A stretch of 64,000 nt of DNA, taken from contig JAQURD010000003.1 in the NCBI GenBank assembly GCA_028749115.1, positions 124,001-188,000 on the forward strand, in the 5' to 3' direction. This DNA comes from Acidobacteriota bacterium (lineage in GTDB: Bacteria; Acidobacteriota; Aminicenantia; Aminicenantales; Saccharicenantaceae). Made by a program: the position numbers and the translations under genes. This document shows positions 35,570 through 45,980 of the stretch, in pieces. Within the stretch, counting starts at the first letter, position 1. Every line of letters begins with the position of its first letter. The notes beneath the pieces were generated by a model. That model searched no databases, was not told the origin of the DNA, and worked only from the letters and a program-made list of their open reading frames with translations.

Positions 35570-35980
35570 TTAGCTGGCTGAGGTCCACTCCGAAAATTCT
35601 CCTTCCTGAGGGTTAAACCAGCTTTTCATCTCCTGGCTGAAAAAATTAAAGAGAAGCTTTAAGCCAAAAATTGTTCCCAGAGGAATTAATAAGGTCAAAA
35701 TTGCTGCAGTTAAAAAAGTTGTCACCCGGGACCAGCTCTTCTTCCGGCCCAGGCCGGAGGCTGTCAAAATGGCCATTAAACCAAAGGCCAGAGAGGCTGC
35801 TGACAGCCATATTCCCCGGCTGATCAGGTAATCTCCGCCTGACAGGTGCTTTAATTCTTTCTCCTGACCGAATGATAGATGGATGAAAACAACTAAGGCA
35901 ATAGTTATGGCAGCAGTAAAGATAGCCAGGAGACCGGCCCTCTTGATAATGAGTATGGAGACGCTGATTTTACCCGGCAT
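35570..35980 (-). CDS. Small membrane protein, unknown
   Basis: A 136-residue protein with three predicted transmembrane helices (about 15-35, 55-77 and 88-112). A charged loop EKELKHLSGGDYL and a positively charged LGRKKSWSR segment flank the second helix. The soluble tail ends EFSEWTSAS. No family recognised. It lies 109 bases upstream of the barrel protein gene on the same strand and could share its transcript. Confidence 0.55.
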   Translation of the reverse strand: MPGKISVSILIIKRAGLLAIFTAAITIALVVFIHLSFGQEKELKHLSGGDYLISRGIWLSAASLAFGLMAILTASGLGRKKSWSRVTTFLTAAILTLLIPLGTIFGLKLLFNFFSQEMKSWFNPQEGEFSEWTSAS

Positions 35981-36132
35981 AAAATTAACACCTGTTAGAC
36001 TTCTATTTTACTTGAGTGAGTCCTGGATTCAAGCCTGAATTTAAAGTAAAATGTAAAAGGATAAACTTCAGCTTCATATACAAGCCGCTTTTTTGAGCAG
36101 GACTGAAGCTAAATTTTAAATGAGGCAGCCAA

Positions 36133-36864
36133 ATGAAAAAAACTTTTTTATGGCTATTGACCATTCTTCTTCTGACTTCAACCTTATCAGCCGATATCTA
36201 TATCAAGACGAAGATCAACATTGATCCAGTTAACGCCCTGGGCCAGAGCAGTCCGGCCAGGGAAACCTTCTCTGAACAATGGATTAGTAAATATCTGACT
36301 GTCATTTCCAGTCAGGGGCTAAGCTATCTGTTTGATCTAAAGAAAAACAGGATCTACCTGATAAGCCATTCAACTAAATCCTACCTGGAAGTCACTCCGC
36401 CACTGGATTTCGCCAGCCTCCTGCCACCTGAACTCGCCCCCATGGCTCAAGCCTTACAGCAAATGACTATAACGGTCAGCCCAAATAATGAAACAAAACT
36501 TATTAATAACATTCCCTGTGATGGCTACCGGGTGGAAATGACAGTGATGATGTACCCAATTGAGATGATTATCTGGGCCTCAGAGAAATTACCATATGAT
36601 TTAAGTGACTACCTGACCAGGGTTCAGCCTGAAATAATGAAAATGCAGCTTCGAGCTTCTGATCAGAGCACGGCTGAGCTTCAAAAAATAAAAGGCTTAT
36701 GGGTCGCCTATGAAACAAAAGCTCAAATGATGGGCACGGAGATAAAATCCAGAGCTGAACTCGTCGAGATCAGTAAAAAAACCGCTCCGTCAGATGTTTA
36801 TTCTATCCCTGCCGATTATCAGAAAAAGGACCGGCTGAGCAGGGAAGATATCCAGGGCTTTTAA
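36133..36864 (+). CDS. Secreted DUF4412-like protein
   Basis: A 243-residue protein with a clear signal peptide (MKKTFLWLLTILLLTSTLSA). The mature part (KTKINIDPVN; YLFDLKKNRIYLISHSTKSY; NNIPCDGYRVEMTV; EMIIWASEKLPYDLSDY) resembles DUF4412-type proteins, which share LolA/RseB-like beta folds and may bind lipid or peptide in the periplasm. GAGG lies 7 bases before the ATG. It is 114 bases upstream of gltX on the same strand. The function is unknown. Confidence 0.65.
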   Translation: MKKTFLWLLTILLLTSTLSADIYIKTKINIDPVNALGQSSPARETFSEQWISKYLTVISSQGLSYLFDLKKNRIYLISHSTKSYLEVTPPLDFASLLPPELAPMAQALQQMTITVSPNNETKLINNIPCDGYRVEMTVMMYPIEMIIWASEKLPYDLSDYLTRVQPEIMKMQLRASDQSTAELQKIKGLWVAYETKAQMMGTEIKSRAELVEISKKTAPSDVYSIPADYQKKDRLSREDIQGF

Positions 36865-36978
36865 TTTTTAATCGACTTTTGATCTGGTTTAATTGGTTAA
36901 ATAGCGATGCCCCGAAGGATTTCCAGAGCTCAGCAAGGCTAACTTGATTTTTCTCCTGGGGGACATTATTCTTACTCT

Positions 36979-38499
36979 ATGGAAAATGCAGAGAAGCTAA
37001 GAGTCAGGTTTGCACCAAGCCCAACCGGTTTTATTCACGTCGGCAACGCCAGAACAGCCCTTTTTAACTGGCTGCTGGCCAGGCAAAAAGGCGGAATCTT
37101 TGTCTTGAGAGTTGAAGACACTGACCTTGAACGTTCAAGCCAAGAGTATGAAAGAAACCTCATCAAAGATTTGCACTGGCTTGGTCTTGATTGGGATGAA
37201 GGCCCTAATACCGGAGGCAAATTCGGGCCCTACCGTCAGTCAGAAAGGCTTGAGCTGTATCATCAATATGCCAAGCAGCTGCTGGAGGCAGACCAGGCCT
37301 ATTATTGCTTTTGCCCTCAGGAAGAGCTGGAAAGAGAAAGGGCTTGGGCCCTGGCTGAAGGACGATCACCTGTCTATAGTGGCCGCTGCCGCCATATCAC
37401 TCTGAAGGAAGCTCAAGAAAGAATAAAGGCAGGAGAAAAGGCTGCTATCAGGCTTAAAGTTCCCGAGGAAGGACTGGTTAGATTTACAGACCTGGTGCGG
37501 GGAGAGGTAGAATTTGACCTGAAACTTATTGGCGACCCAATTATTGTCAGATCAAATGGCATGCCGGCCTATAACTTCTCTGTCGTTATTGATGATGCCC
37601 TGATGGATATAACCCATGTCATCCGGGGAGAAGACCACATTTCAAATACTCCTCGCCAGATTCTTTTGTACCAGGCTTTTGGCTGGCCACTTCCCGTTTT
37701 TGCTCACCTCTCCATGGTCATGGGGAAGGATAACACCAGATTGAGTAAAAGACACGGAGCCACCTCCGTTGATCAATTCCGCCGGGAAGGAGTTTTACCA
37801 CAAGCTTTATGCAATTATCTTTCCTTTCTCGGTTGGTCGCCACCAGAGGGAAAGGAAGTTTTGACCCTGGAGGAGCTGGTCAAGCTTTTTGATCTCAGCC
37901 GGGTCAACCGCTCAGCAGCTATTTTTGATTATGAAAAACTTTACTGGTTAAACAGGCAGCATATTAAACTCCTGCCAGCTGAAAAAAAACTTACACTTTC
38001 TTTGCCTTATTTGCAGGAGGCTGGGCTGGCCGGGGAGGACATTACTCCGGCTCAAAGTCAGTGGCTGAGTGAAGCTATTGAGCTTTTCTTAGAAGGCTCA
38101 AATAAATTTTCTGACCTGCCTGAAAAATTTTTGTTAATTTTCGATTTCCAGCCAGAGTCTCTTGACGAAGAGTCGCGGCAAATTATCAGTTCAGATTCTG
38201 CCCGGAAAGTACTTAAGGCTTTTATAAATAAAACAGCCGGGGTAACCGAATTTAACTATGAATTTTTCGCCCACATAACGGGTGAAATAAAAAAAGAAAC
38301 AGGCGTTAAGGGTAAAGAGCTCTACCATCCGTTGCGGGTCATGCTAACCGCCCGAGCTTCAGGCCTGGAACTTGACAAATTCATTCCTCTCCTGGAACAG
38401 GGAGCTAAATTGAATTTTCCCCGCCCAATTAAAAACTCTCTGGAGAGAATTCGGGAATTTTCTACATTTTTAAAGTTACAGGAAAAACAAGAAGCTTGA
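36979..38499 (+). CDS. gltX: Glutamate-tRNA ligase
   Basis: A 506-residue class I aminoacyl-tRNA synthetase charging tRNA-Glu (and tRNA-Gln if the organism is non-discriminating). It has the HIGH-like motif in APSPTGFIHVGNARTALFNW and the KMSKS-like RLSKRHGAT, with the anticodon-binding domain at the C-terminus. A cysteine-rich insertion (YYCFCPQEELE...SGRC) matches the family's zinc region. Its stop overlaps the start of rlmB by one base (TGATG). Confidence 0.97.
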   Translation: MENAEKLRVRFAPSPTGFIHVGNARTALFNWLLARQKGGIFVLRVEDTDLERSSQEYERNLIKDLHWLGLDWDEGPNTGGKFGPYRQSERLELYHQYAKQLLEADQAYYCFCPQEELERERAWALAEGRSPVYSGRCRHITLKEAQERIKAGEKAAIRLKVPEEGLVRFTDLVRGEVEFDLKLIGDPIIVRSNGMPAYNFSVVIDDALMDITHVIRGEDHISNTPRQILLYQAFGWPLPVFAHLSMVMGKDNTRLSKRHGATSVDQFRREGVLPQALCNYLSFLGWSPPEGKEVLTLEELVKLFDLSRVNRSAAIFDYEKLYWLNRQHIKLLPAEKKLTLSLPYLQEAGLAGEDITPAQSQWLSEAIELFLEGSNKFSDLPEKFLLIFDFQPESLDEESRQIISSDSARKVLKAFINKTAGVTEFNYEFFAHITGEIKKETGVKGKELYHPLRVMLTARASGLELDKFIPLLEQGAKLNFPRPIKNSLERIREFSTFLKLQEKQEA

Positions 38500-39242
38500 T
38501 GAATCAGCAGGAGAATAGGCTAGGCCGGATTAACACCATAATTGAATTTCTTCAGACCTCACCCAACCGGGTCAATAAAATTTTTATTCAGAAGGAAAAA
38601 GGGCATTATCAACTGGCTCATATTATCCGGCTTGCCCGGCAAAATCACATTCCTCTGGTTTTTGTCCCAAAAGAAAGACTGGATAATCTTTCCCCTCACC
38701 ATCAGGGGACAGTAGCTTTTATTGCCGAAAAGGAATATCTGAGGCTTGAGGATCTCCTGGTAGAAGGCCAGTCCGCCTTTCTGGTTATCCTGGACGGGGT
38801 GGAAGACCCGCAAAATATCGGAGCTATAATTCGCAGTGCGGAAGGGGCAGGAGCCACTGGCCTTATTCTTCAGGAGCGCCACTCAGCCGGCCTGACCTCA
38901 GCCGTTGCTTCGGTTTCAGCTGGTGCCCTTTATCACCTGAAGGTGGCCAGAGTGACCAATCTGTCGAGAACGATTGACTGGCTGAAGGAGCAGGGCGTCT
39001 GGGTGGCCGGTGCAGCCGGAGAAAGTCAGACCAGATGGTTTGAATTTGACTGGACCCTGCCGGTCGCCATTGTTCTAGGTTCAGAAGGTTCCGGCCTCAG
39101 GCCTAATATCCGGAAAAAATGTGATGTACTGCTGTCGTTACCTATGTCTGGCCGCGTAAAAAGCCTTAATGTTGGCGCAGCGGCGGCTGTCTTTTTCTAC
39201 GAAGTGGTCAGACAGCGTCTGATTAAAAACCGGTCAAAATAA
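38499..39242 (+). CDS. rlmB: TrmH/SpoU family RNA 2'-O-ribose methyltransferase (RlmB-like)
   Basis: A 247-residue SPOUT methyltransferase with the three family motifs: DPQNIGAIIRSAEGAGATG, IVLGSEGSGL and SLNVGAAAAVFFYEVVRQR. The N-terminal 80 residues form the substrate-binding domain (L30e-like). RlmB methylates G2251 of 23S rRNA in E. coli; other TrmH members act on tRNA, so the target is probable rather than proven. The ATG at 38499 overlaps the gltX stop by one base, indicating coupling. Confidence 0.88.
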   Translation: MNQQENRLGRINTIIEFLQTSPNRVNKIFIQKEKGHYQLAHIIRLARQNHIPLVFVPKERLDNLSPHHQGTVAFIAEKEYLRLEDLLVEGQSAFLVILDGVEDPQNIGAIIRSAEGAGATGLILQERHSAGLTSAVASVSAGALYHLKVARVTNLSRTIDWLKEQGVWVAGAAGESQTRWFEFDWTLPVAIVLGSEGSGLRPNIRKKCDVLLSLPMSGRVKSLNVGAAAAVFFYEVVRQRLIKNRSK

Positions 39243-39254
39243 GCTTCTAAGAAA

Positions 39255-40889
39255 TTATGAGTTGATCACGCTCTCTAGAAAAATCTTTTCGACATCGGGC
39301 AAAGGAATAGTTTTTAGCTCTTCCCTTAATTTTTCATCCTGGAGCAGGGATTCCAGATTGAGACCGGCAAAATAATTAAAGTTCTTTCCGTTGAGTTCAT
39401 CTCCGAGTTGCTGACTGAGCCTTTTTTCGAGTTCGGGTTTTTCTTTGATGGTCTGAAAGGCCTGCCAGCTTGTTTTTAGCTTTTCTATTTCGCCAGCGCA
39501 AACAATCTTTCCTTTATTTATCAGAACTATCTCATCACAGACCCGTTCGACCTCAGGTAAAAGATGAGAGGACAGAAAAATAGTTGTCCCACGAGCTTTA
39601 AGCTCGAGAATAAGGTTCCTGACCTCATACATGATGATCGGATCAAGTCCTGTGTATGGTTCGTCGAAAATCAGAAAATCAGGCTGACCGATGGTTGCTA
39701 CGCCAAGGGCTACCTTTTGCCGGGTTCCCTTAGACAGGCTTTTAATCCGACTATCAAGAAATTCGCTCAGATTAAGATTCCTGGCCATCTCCACAGCTTT
39801 TTCACTGGCTTCTGCCCGATTTAAGCCATCATTTCTGGCAACAAATTCAAAGGTTTCTCTTACAGATAAAAAGGGATAAAGGCTGGCATTTTCCTGAAGG
39901 TAGCCAATATTCAAATCAGCTAAGGCTCGTTCACCACGTTTTTCAGAGCAGTACTCAATTTTACCGGAATCTGGCTTTAAAAAACCGAGGATAATTCTAA
40001 TGGTAGTCGTCTTGCCAGCTCCATTAGGACCAAGAAATCCGGTAAGACGGCCACTCCTGATAGAGAAATTTACGCTGGAAAGAGCCTCTTTTTTCTGTCT
40101 GGCTAACAATCCATCACGATAACTTTTCTTTAATCCTTTCAGGTTCAGCAGGCAGGAACTATTTCCATCCTCTGCCAGAAGAAGATTGTTTCTCAGGCCA
40201 TTGGCCTTAAATAGCCTGAGGCTGGCCAGAAGGAAAATGGCTGATAAGCCGATGGAAAAAGCAACATGCCAGCCAGTTAAGGTAACCCATTCAGGAACAA
40301 AAAGGAGAGCAAGGAGGCTCCTGGGACTTATCTTCATTAGCTGGCCTGACTCTATTAAATCCTTAGCCCAGGCATAATTGACAAAAACAACAGTGGTCAC
40401 TCCCTGCATGGCCAAAATAGTTACAAAATTCATCACTCCCCGCAGGAAAGAAGCAAATAAGAAGCCGAGAGCAGAAAGATAGGTCGAGGCCAGAAGACCA
40501 CGGACAAGCCCTTTTAAAAGATCAGGGAAAATTCCCATCTGCCCTTTTATCTCCAGAGAAAGGAACACGCTGAAAAGGAGGAGCAGGAAAGCACCAGCTA
40601 TCATCAGCCAGACGGCCAGGTATTTTCCCCAGAAAAAGACCGCCTTTTTCTTTCTGGATAGAAAGGGATCAATCTGCCTGGTTTCAAATTCATCATAGAT
40701 CAGCCCTCCACTGAGCAAGACAGCTACAAGGCTGAAGAACCCCCTAAACTCTCCAGCCCCTTGCATAGGATCCATTGTAAACAAAATAAAATAAAGGCAG
40801 AGTCCAACTGAAAAAGCAACAATAACCGCCTGTATCCAGCTTACCCTGAAAATCTTTTTCCAGGTTAATGTGATTATTTCTTTTAGCAT
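39255..40889 (-). CDS. ABC-2 permease fused to ABC ATPase in one chain
   Basis: A 544-residue protein. Residues 1-225 form an ABC-2-type membrane domain with about six helices (WIQAVIVAFSVGLCLYFILF to LSAIFLLASLRLF). Residues about 245-470 are an ATPase with Walker A GPNGAGKTTT, the relaxed signature LSKGTRQKVALG, Walker B LIFDEPYTGLD and H-loop SSH. A C-terminal tail of about 70 residues follows. Most ABC-2 exporters keep these domains on separate chains, and fusions with the permease first are uncommon. No partner permease lies beside it, so it may act as a homodimer. The substrate is unknown. It is convergent with rlmB (12-base gap). Confidence 0.85.
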   Translation of the reverse strand: MLKEIITLTWKKIFRVSWIQAVIVAFSVGLCLYFILFTMDPMQGAGEFRGFFSLVAVLLSGGLIYDEFETRQIDPFLSRKKKAVFFWGKYLAVWLMIAGAFLLLLFSVFLSLEIKGQMGIFPDLLKGLVRGLLASTYLSALGFLFASFLRGVMNFVTILAMQGVTTVVFVNYAWAKDLIESGQLMKISPRSLLALLFVPEWVTLTGWHVAFSIGLSAIFLLASLRLFKANGLRNNLLLAEDGNSSCLLNLKGLKKSYRDGLLARQKKEALSSVNFSIRSGRLTGFLGPNGAGKTTTIRIILGFLKPDSGKIEYCSEKRGERALADLNIGYLQENASLYPFLSVRETFEFVARNDGLNRAEASEKAVEMARNLNLSEFLDSRIKSLSKGTRQKVALGVATIGQPDFLIFDEPYTGLDPIIMYEVRNLILELKARGTTIFLSSHLLPEVERVCDEIVLINKGKIVCAGEIEKLKTSWQAFQTIKEKPELEKRLSQQLGDELNGKNFNYFAGLNLESLLQDEKLREELKTIPLPDVEKIFLESVINS

Positions 40890-41666
40890 TTTTCTCCCCC
40901 TGATCTGTCCTATTTTAATTTCTTATAGAGCAAGATATTTTTGGCCGATAGTAAATAAAAGAGTAGTCCCCGGTCGTTTTTTTCTTTCAGCCCAGACGGA
41001 AAAATTCATACGGCCCCCCTCCCGGCTGACCCTTTTTGGTTCTTTAAATGAATCATTTTAATTAAGACGCCCGACTAAGGATTTTTTTCTCACTGCTCCA
41101 AAAAATCTTGGCCATAGAATCCAGACCGTAGATTGATAAGCCCATAGATGTTTTCCACTGGCCGGCCTCAATTATTCTCTTCATTCCTAAAAAATCCCCC
41201 CCTGCAAGAGGCTATTGTTTCTTATCTATATATCATTTTCGCCGGTGAGTTTCAACCTACCTCAAACAATTATTATTTACACTTGAAAAGTGAACTGGCG
41301 ATGAGGCATCCCATTTATAGGAGAAAAAAATGGCTGTCAGTGCTTACCAGCATATCGAGTTCTATAACCATTAAATCACTTTCCACAAAGTTCCCATCGG
41401 CCAGCAAGTATATATCGATTTAGTCCCAGACCTTAAACGCGGTTCTCTGGAACTTCGGCTCTGGTAGAATAATCAGTTGATTAATTCCATTATCTACCCA
41501 CCGACAGACTTCCCAAGAGTTCACTTTTGAACTGCATAACAGTTCATTTTTCAACTTTTGCCAACAGCTGCTCCGGATAACAGCCTGCCCACTTGACAGT
41601 CTATGAGGCTAATATTTAGAATACCCTCAATTGCTGTTTTCTGATAAAATGACATAAAAGAGAGTA
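40890..41666. other. Gene-poor gap before accA with a decayed fragment
   Basis: The 777-base interval has no intact gene. A degenerate coding stretch lies at 41330-41529 (listed separately). The rest is AT-rich with no recognised repeats. The accA promoter should lie in the last 100 bases. Confidence 0.35.
41330..41529 (+). pseudogene. Possible transposase/integrase C-terminal remnant with internal stops
   Basis: One reading frame gives HIEFYNH, stop, ITFHKVPIGQQVYIDLVPDL, KRGSLELRLW, stop, then NNQLIN...DFPRVHF and a final stop. The frame keeps protein-like text across two in-frame stops, as expected of a decayed gene. The wording reminds me of integrase-type transposase C-termini, but I cannot name an element and no terminal repeats were found. 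Confidence 0.3.
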
Positions 41667-42653
41667 ATGATGAAAGAAAAAGTTGATTTTTATTCCCTGG
41701 AAAAACCTCTGGTGGCTATTAAGGAACAGATCGATGCCCTGGAAGCCAGTGAAGATTCCAACCGGAGAGAAAAAATATCTGCTCTGAGATCTCAACTCGA
41801 AAAGGAATGGGGAAAAATTGTTCCGGAGCTGACAGCTGTCCATATTGTCCAGATTGCCCGCCATCCACGCCGGCCTTATACACTGGATTATATCAATGCT
41901 CTGTTTCAGGACTTTATGGAATTCCATGGTGACCGGCGTTTCGCCGATGATCCGGCTATCGTGGCTGGTCTGGCTTTTTATAAAGGCAAGACAGCGGCCG
42001 TTATTGGCCACCAGAAAGGCCGCACAACAAAAGCCCGGATAGAGCGAAACTTTGCCCAGCCTAATCCAGAAGGCTACCGCAAGGCACTAAGAATTATGCA
42101 GATGGCCGAAAAATTCGGCTTTCCGGTTATTACCTTCGTCGATACGCCGGGCGCTTATCCCGGAATTGGAGGTGAAGAAAGAGGACAGGCCGAGGCTATT
42201 GCTTACAACTTGAAAATCATCTCCCGGCTGAAAACTCCCATTATTAATATTATCATCGGAGAAGGAGGAAGTGGCGGCGGGTTGGGGATCGGTTTTGGCG
42301 ATGCCTTATTGATGCTCGAATATGCTTTTTATTCTGTTATCTCACCCGAAGGCTGTGCTGCCATCCTGTGGAAAGATCAGGGGCCATCAGCCGTTGAGCA
42401 AGCTGCCGAAAATCTCGGCCTGCGGGCTCAAAAACTCCATGAATTAGGCATTATTGACAAACTGATACCTGAACCTCCGGGTGCTGCCCATATGGATTAC
42501 GAGACTACTTTTAAAAATGTTGATAAACAGCTCAGCCTGACTTTAAAGAAACTCCAGCAGATGTCTATCGATGATTTGCTTGAAGAACGTTATCGTAAAA
42601 TAAGACGCCAGGGGATTTTTGAAATAAAAAGGACTTTAAAAAGCACTAAATAA
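41667..42653 (+). CDS. accA: Acetyl-CoA carboxylase carboxyltransferase subunit alpha
   Basis: A 328-residue AccA, half of the carboxyltransferase that makes malonyl-CoA for fatty acid synthesis. Family text includes DRRFADDPAIVAGLA, GHQKGRTTKARIERNF, FVDTPGAYPGIGGEERGQAE and IGEGGSGGGLGIGFGDALLM. The N-terminal coiled-coil-like region (about 8-55) is normal. Two adjacent ATG codons (41667 and 41670) are possible starts. accD is not in the window, so the subunits are encoded apart. Confidence 0.96.
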   Translation: MMKEKVDFYSLEKPLVAIKEQIDALEASEDSNRREKISALRSQLEKEWGKIVPELTAVHIVQIARHPRRPYTLDYINALFQDFMEFHGDRRFADDPAIVAGLAFYKGKTAAVIGHQKGRTTKARIERNFAQPNPEGYRKALRIMQMAEKFGFPVITFVDTPGAYPGIGGEERGQAEAIAYNLKIISRLKTPIINIIIGEGGSGGGLGIGFGDALLMLEYAFYSVISPEGCAAILWKDQGPSAVEQAAENLGLRAQKLHELGIIDKLIPEPPGAAHMDYETTFKNVDKQLSLTLKKLQQMSIDDLLEERYRKIRRQGIFEIKRTLKSTK

Positions 42654-42751
42654 TTAATTACATAATAAGAAATTAACAGCCGGCAGGTGGGCCATTATAG
42701 TAAGTATTTTTAACTGTCGTGGATAATCATGAATAATAAGGTTCAAACAAA

Positions 42752-44047
42752 ATGAGCAGAGAGCAAAAGCAGCAGGCCATTTCCTCGATTAAAGGCACAA
42801 GAGACATACTGCCGGAAGAGGCCAGATTGTGGCAGATGGTGGAAGAGTCAGCCCGAAAAATCTTTGAGCTTTATGGCTTTCGTGAATTGAGGGCCCCGAT
42901 CATAGAGCCAACCGAGCTTTTTGAAAAAGGCACAGGAGCTTCTTCTGATATTGTTACCAAGGAAATGTATACATTTACTGATAAAGGTGGCCGGTCAGTC
43001 ACCTTGCGCCCCGAATATACTCCATCTGTAGTTAGAGCCATCATTGAACACCGTCTGGATCTTCAGCCACAGCCTCTTCGTTTTTATTACATCGGGCCAA
43101 TGTTTCGCTATGACCGGCCGCAGAAAGGCCGCTATCGCCAGTTTCATCAATTAGATGTGGAGGTATTTGGAGAAAAAGACCCGGCCGTTGACGCAGAGAT
43201 CATAGAAATGGCTCACCGGTTGCTGCAGGCAGTTGGAGTTGAAGGTGTGACAATCCTGGTCAATTCAGTTGGCTGCCCCACCTGCCGGCCAGCTTATGGA
43301 CAGGCTCTGAGGGAAGCGGCCGCCAGAGTCAAGGACAGGCTCTGCCCTGATTGCCAGAGAAAGGTTGAAATTAATCCTCTGCGGATTTTTGACTGTAAAT
43401 TAGAAAACTGCCAGGCCGCGGCCAGAACTTTTCCTTTAATCAACGATTTCCTGTGTGAGGATTGCCGGGAACATTTCAGGCAGTTTTTAATCTATCTTGA
43501 TCTTTATCACCTTAGCTATAAGATAGAGCCAACCCTGGTACGTGGTCTTGACTATTACACCAAAACAACTTTCGAGCTGGTAGTAGAAAATTTTGGGGCA
43601 CAAAATGCCATTGGTGGCGGGGGGCGTTATGATAATATGGTAAAAGAATTCGGCGGGCCAGATCTCTGCGGGACAGGACTGGCCATAGGCCTGGAGAGGC
43701 TGCTGCTCGTCTCAAAAATCGAAGCTATTCCTCAGAGCTATGCCTACTTTGCCCATAGGGGTGAACAGGCCAAACAGGCCAGTCTGCTGGCCGCCAGCTA
43801 CTTTCGCTCCTGTGGTATTCCCTGCCTGCTGGAATTTAAAGAGCGCAGTTTGAAATCACATTTCAGCCGGGCAAATAAAATCGCGGCCACCTGGGTAGTC
43901 ATCATCGGGGAAGATGAGCTGGCTGCCGGTGAGTTCCAGTTAAAAGATATGCTGCGGTCGAAGCAATATAAGGGTAGCCTGGAGCAGCTTGCCAGGATTA
44001 TTATTGATAAAGAATCCTCCAGAAAAAGCGCTCTTTCAAAGGAATAG
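42752..44047 (+). CDS. hisS: Histidine-tRNA ligase
   Basis: A 431-residue class II synthetase. Motif 1 is near ELRAPIIEPTELF, motif 2 in FRYDRPQKGRYRQFHQLDVE, the HisA-type motif RGLDYYTKTTFEL, and motif 3 in CGTGLAIGLERLL. A cysteine-rich insertion (CPTCRPAYG, CPDCQRK, CEDCREHF) sits in the middle, as in several bacterial HisRS. The C-terminal anticodon-binding domain is present. Only 3 bases separate its stop from the aspS start, so the two form an operon. Confidence 0.97.
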   Translation: MSREQKQQAISSIKGTRDILPEEARLWQMVEESARKIFELYGFRELRAPIIEPTELFEKGTGASSDIVTKEMYTFTDKGGRSVTLRPEYTPSVVRAIIEHRLDLQPQPLRFYYIGPMFRYDRPQKGRYRQFHQLDVEVFGEKDPAVDAEIIEMAHRLLQAVGVEGVTILVNSVGCPTCRPAYGQALREAAARVKDRLCPDCQRKVEINPLRIFDCKLENCQAAARTFPLINDFLCEDCREHFRQFLIYLDLYHLSYKIEPTLVRGLDYYTKTTFELVVENFGAQNAIGGGGRYDNMVKEFGGPDLCGTGLAIGLERLLLVSKIEAIPQSYAYFAHRGEQAKQASLLAASYFRSCGIPCLLEFKERSLKSHFSRANKIAATWVVIIGEDELAAGEFQLKDMLRSKQYKGSLEQLARIIIDKESSRKSALSKE

Positions 44048-44050
44048 CAC

Positions 44051-45841
44051 ATGGAAAATGACCCTGAAAAAAGTAAGTCCCACCCGCAATTGAAAAGAAG
44101 CTATGGCGGCAAGCTTCAAGCTAAAGATGCCGGCCGGGAAGTAATCCTAAAAGGCTGGGTGCAGAGGATACGCGATCTTGGCAGCCTCGTTTTTATTGAT
44201 CTAAGAGATAGAACTGGGATTATACAACTCGTTGTCCGCAGTGAGCAGCCAGAAATATTAGAACAGGCCAGAAAGCTTCGTAGCGAGTATGTGATTGAAG
44301 TCAAAGGCCAGGTGAAGGCCAGGGAACTGCCGGCGGTCAACCGGCAAATGGCCACAGGTGAAATCGAGGTGGAAATAACCAGCTTCAAGATTTTAAGCTC
44401 TTCTTCCATTCCACCTTTTGTCATAGCTGATCCCCCTCAGGCAGCTGAAGAGCTACGGCTCAAATACCGCTACCTTGATTTAAGGAGACCGGCTATGCAG
44501 AGAAACCTGACGCTACGGCATCAGGCTGCTCTGGTGACCAGGAATTATCTGAGCCAGCAGGGTTTTCTTGAAATTGAAACCCCTTTTCTAACCAAAAGCA
44601 CGCCGGAAGGAGCCAGGGATTATCTTGTGCCCAGCCGTCTTCACCATGGTAAGTTCTATGCCCTGCCCCAATCACCTCAGCTTTTCAAGCAGATTTTGAT
44701 GATAGCTGGCTTCGATCGCTATTTTCAGATCGTCAGATGCTTCAGGGATGAAGACTTACGGGCAGACCGGCAGCCGGAATTCACGCAGATAGATATCGAA
44801 ATGAGCTTTATCGAGCGGGAAGACATTTTTGAATTATTAGAAGAGCTAATGGAAAGACTTTTTACCCTCTCTGGAGAAAAAATAAGCCGGCCATTCCCCC
44901 GACTGACCTATGATGAGGCTATCGACCGCTATGGTACTGATAAACCAGATTTGAGAGAGGCTATATCCATAGAAGATCTGACTGATCTCAGTCAGAGCCT
45001 TGATTCAGAGGTTATTAAGTCGGCCCTGGAGAAAGGCGCAGTTTTGAAGGCTTTGCTCGTTAAGGGTGGCAGTGAACTTTCACGCTCTCAGTTAGACAGG
45101 CTGCAGGAGCGGGCTAGGGCTCTGGGGGCCGGCGGGTTAATCTGGTTGAAACTCTCAGCAGGTAACTGGAAAACTTCTTTAAAGCTGGCAGAAGATAAGC
45201 TTCAGGCCCTGGGAGACAGGCTTAAGGCTAAAGATGGAGATCTCATTTTACTGGTTGCTTCACCCCGGGAAACTGCAGTTAAGATTCTGGGCGAGTTCCG
45301 CAGTAATTTTATTCAGGAAAAGATAAAGTCGGGAAAACTTGATAAAAACAGCCGGGCTTTCTGCTGGGTAACTGATTTTCCCCTCTTCGAGTGGAGTGAA
45401 GAAGAGCAGAAGATTGTTTCCATGCACCATCCTTTTACTTCACCAGATCCAGGCGGGCTCGACTACTTGGAGACTGAACCCCTGCGTGTTAAATCCTTAG
45501 CTTATGACCTTGTTCTGAACGGCTATGAGGTTGGCGGCGGATCAATCAGAATTCATCAGCCGGAACTTCAGGCAAAAATTTTTAAAGTGCTCGGGCTATC
45601 GCCAGAACAAGCTAGACAGAAATTCGGCTTCTTCTTAGAAGCTCTAACTTATGGAGCCCCGCCTCACGGTGGCATCGCCCTTGGCTTTGACCGCCTGGTG
45701 ATGCTTCTCTGCAACCTGGATTCAATCCGGGAAGTTATACCTTTTCCGAAGACCACCAGTGCTCTTTGCCTGATGACTGACTCCCCCTCCGAAGTAGATG
45801 AAAGACAATTAGCCGGGCTTGGTATTAAACTCAAAAAATAG
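44051..45841 (+). CDS. aspS: Aspartate-tRNA ligase
   Basis: A 596-residue bacterial-type AspRS. It has an N-terminal OB-fold anticodon domain ([20 protein letters not shown]), class II motifs ([40 protein letters not shown]) and the inserted GAD domain in the centre (about 290-420). It is coupled to hisS; an AAGGAA ribosome site lies in the hisS 3' end. Whether it also charges tRNA-Asn cannot be read from sequence alone here. Confidence 0.97.
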   Translation: MENDPEKSKSHPQLKRSYGGKLQAKDAGREVILKGWVQRIRDLGSLVFIDLRDRTGIIQLVVRSEQPEILEQARKLRSEYVIEVKGQVKARELPAVNRQMATGEIEVEITSFKILSSSSIPPFVIADPPQAAEELRLKYRYLDLRRPAMQRNLTLRHQAALVTRNYLSQQGFLEIETPFLTKSTPEGARDYLVPSRLHHGKFYALPQSPQLFKQILMIAGFDRYFQIVRCFRDEDLRADRQPEFTQIDIEMSFIEREDIFELLEELMERLFTLSGEKISRPFPRLTYDEAIDRYGTDKPDLREAISIEDLTDLSQSLDSEVIKSALEKGAVLKALLVKGGSELSRSQLDRLQERARALGAGGLIWLKLSAGNWKTSLKLAEDKLQALGDRLKAKDGDLILLVASPRETAVKILGEFRSNFIQEKIKSGKLDKNSRAFCWVTDFPLFEWSEEEQKIVSMHHPFTSPDPGGLDYLETEPLRVKSLAYDLVLNGYEVGGGSIRIHQPELQAKIFKVLGLSPEQARQKFGFFLEALTYGAPPHGGIALGFDRLVMLLCNLDSIREVIPFPKTTSALCLMTDSPSEVDERQLAGLGIKLKK

Positions 45842-45980
45842 CGATTGGCCCTTCCCCGGCCAACTTCTAAGCCTTTCTAGTCAAACCTGAGCTTTCCCTT
45901 TGATTATTTCAAATTCTCGCCCTGCTACTCTAAAAATAACAGTTTAATCGGACTCCAGAATTCATGATCAGACCCGACAT

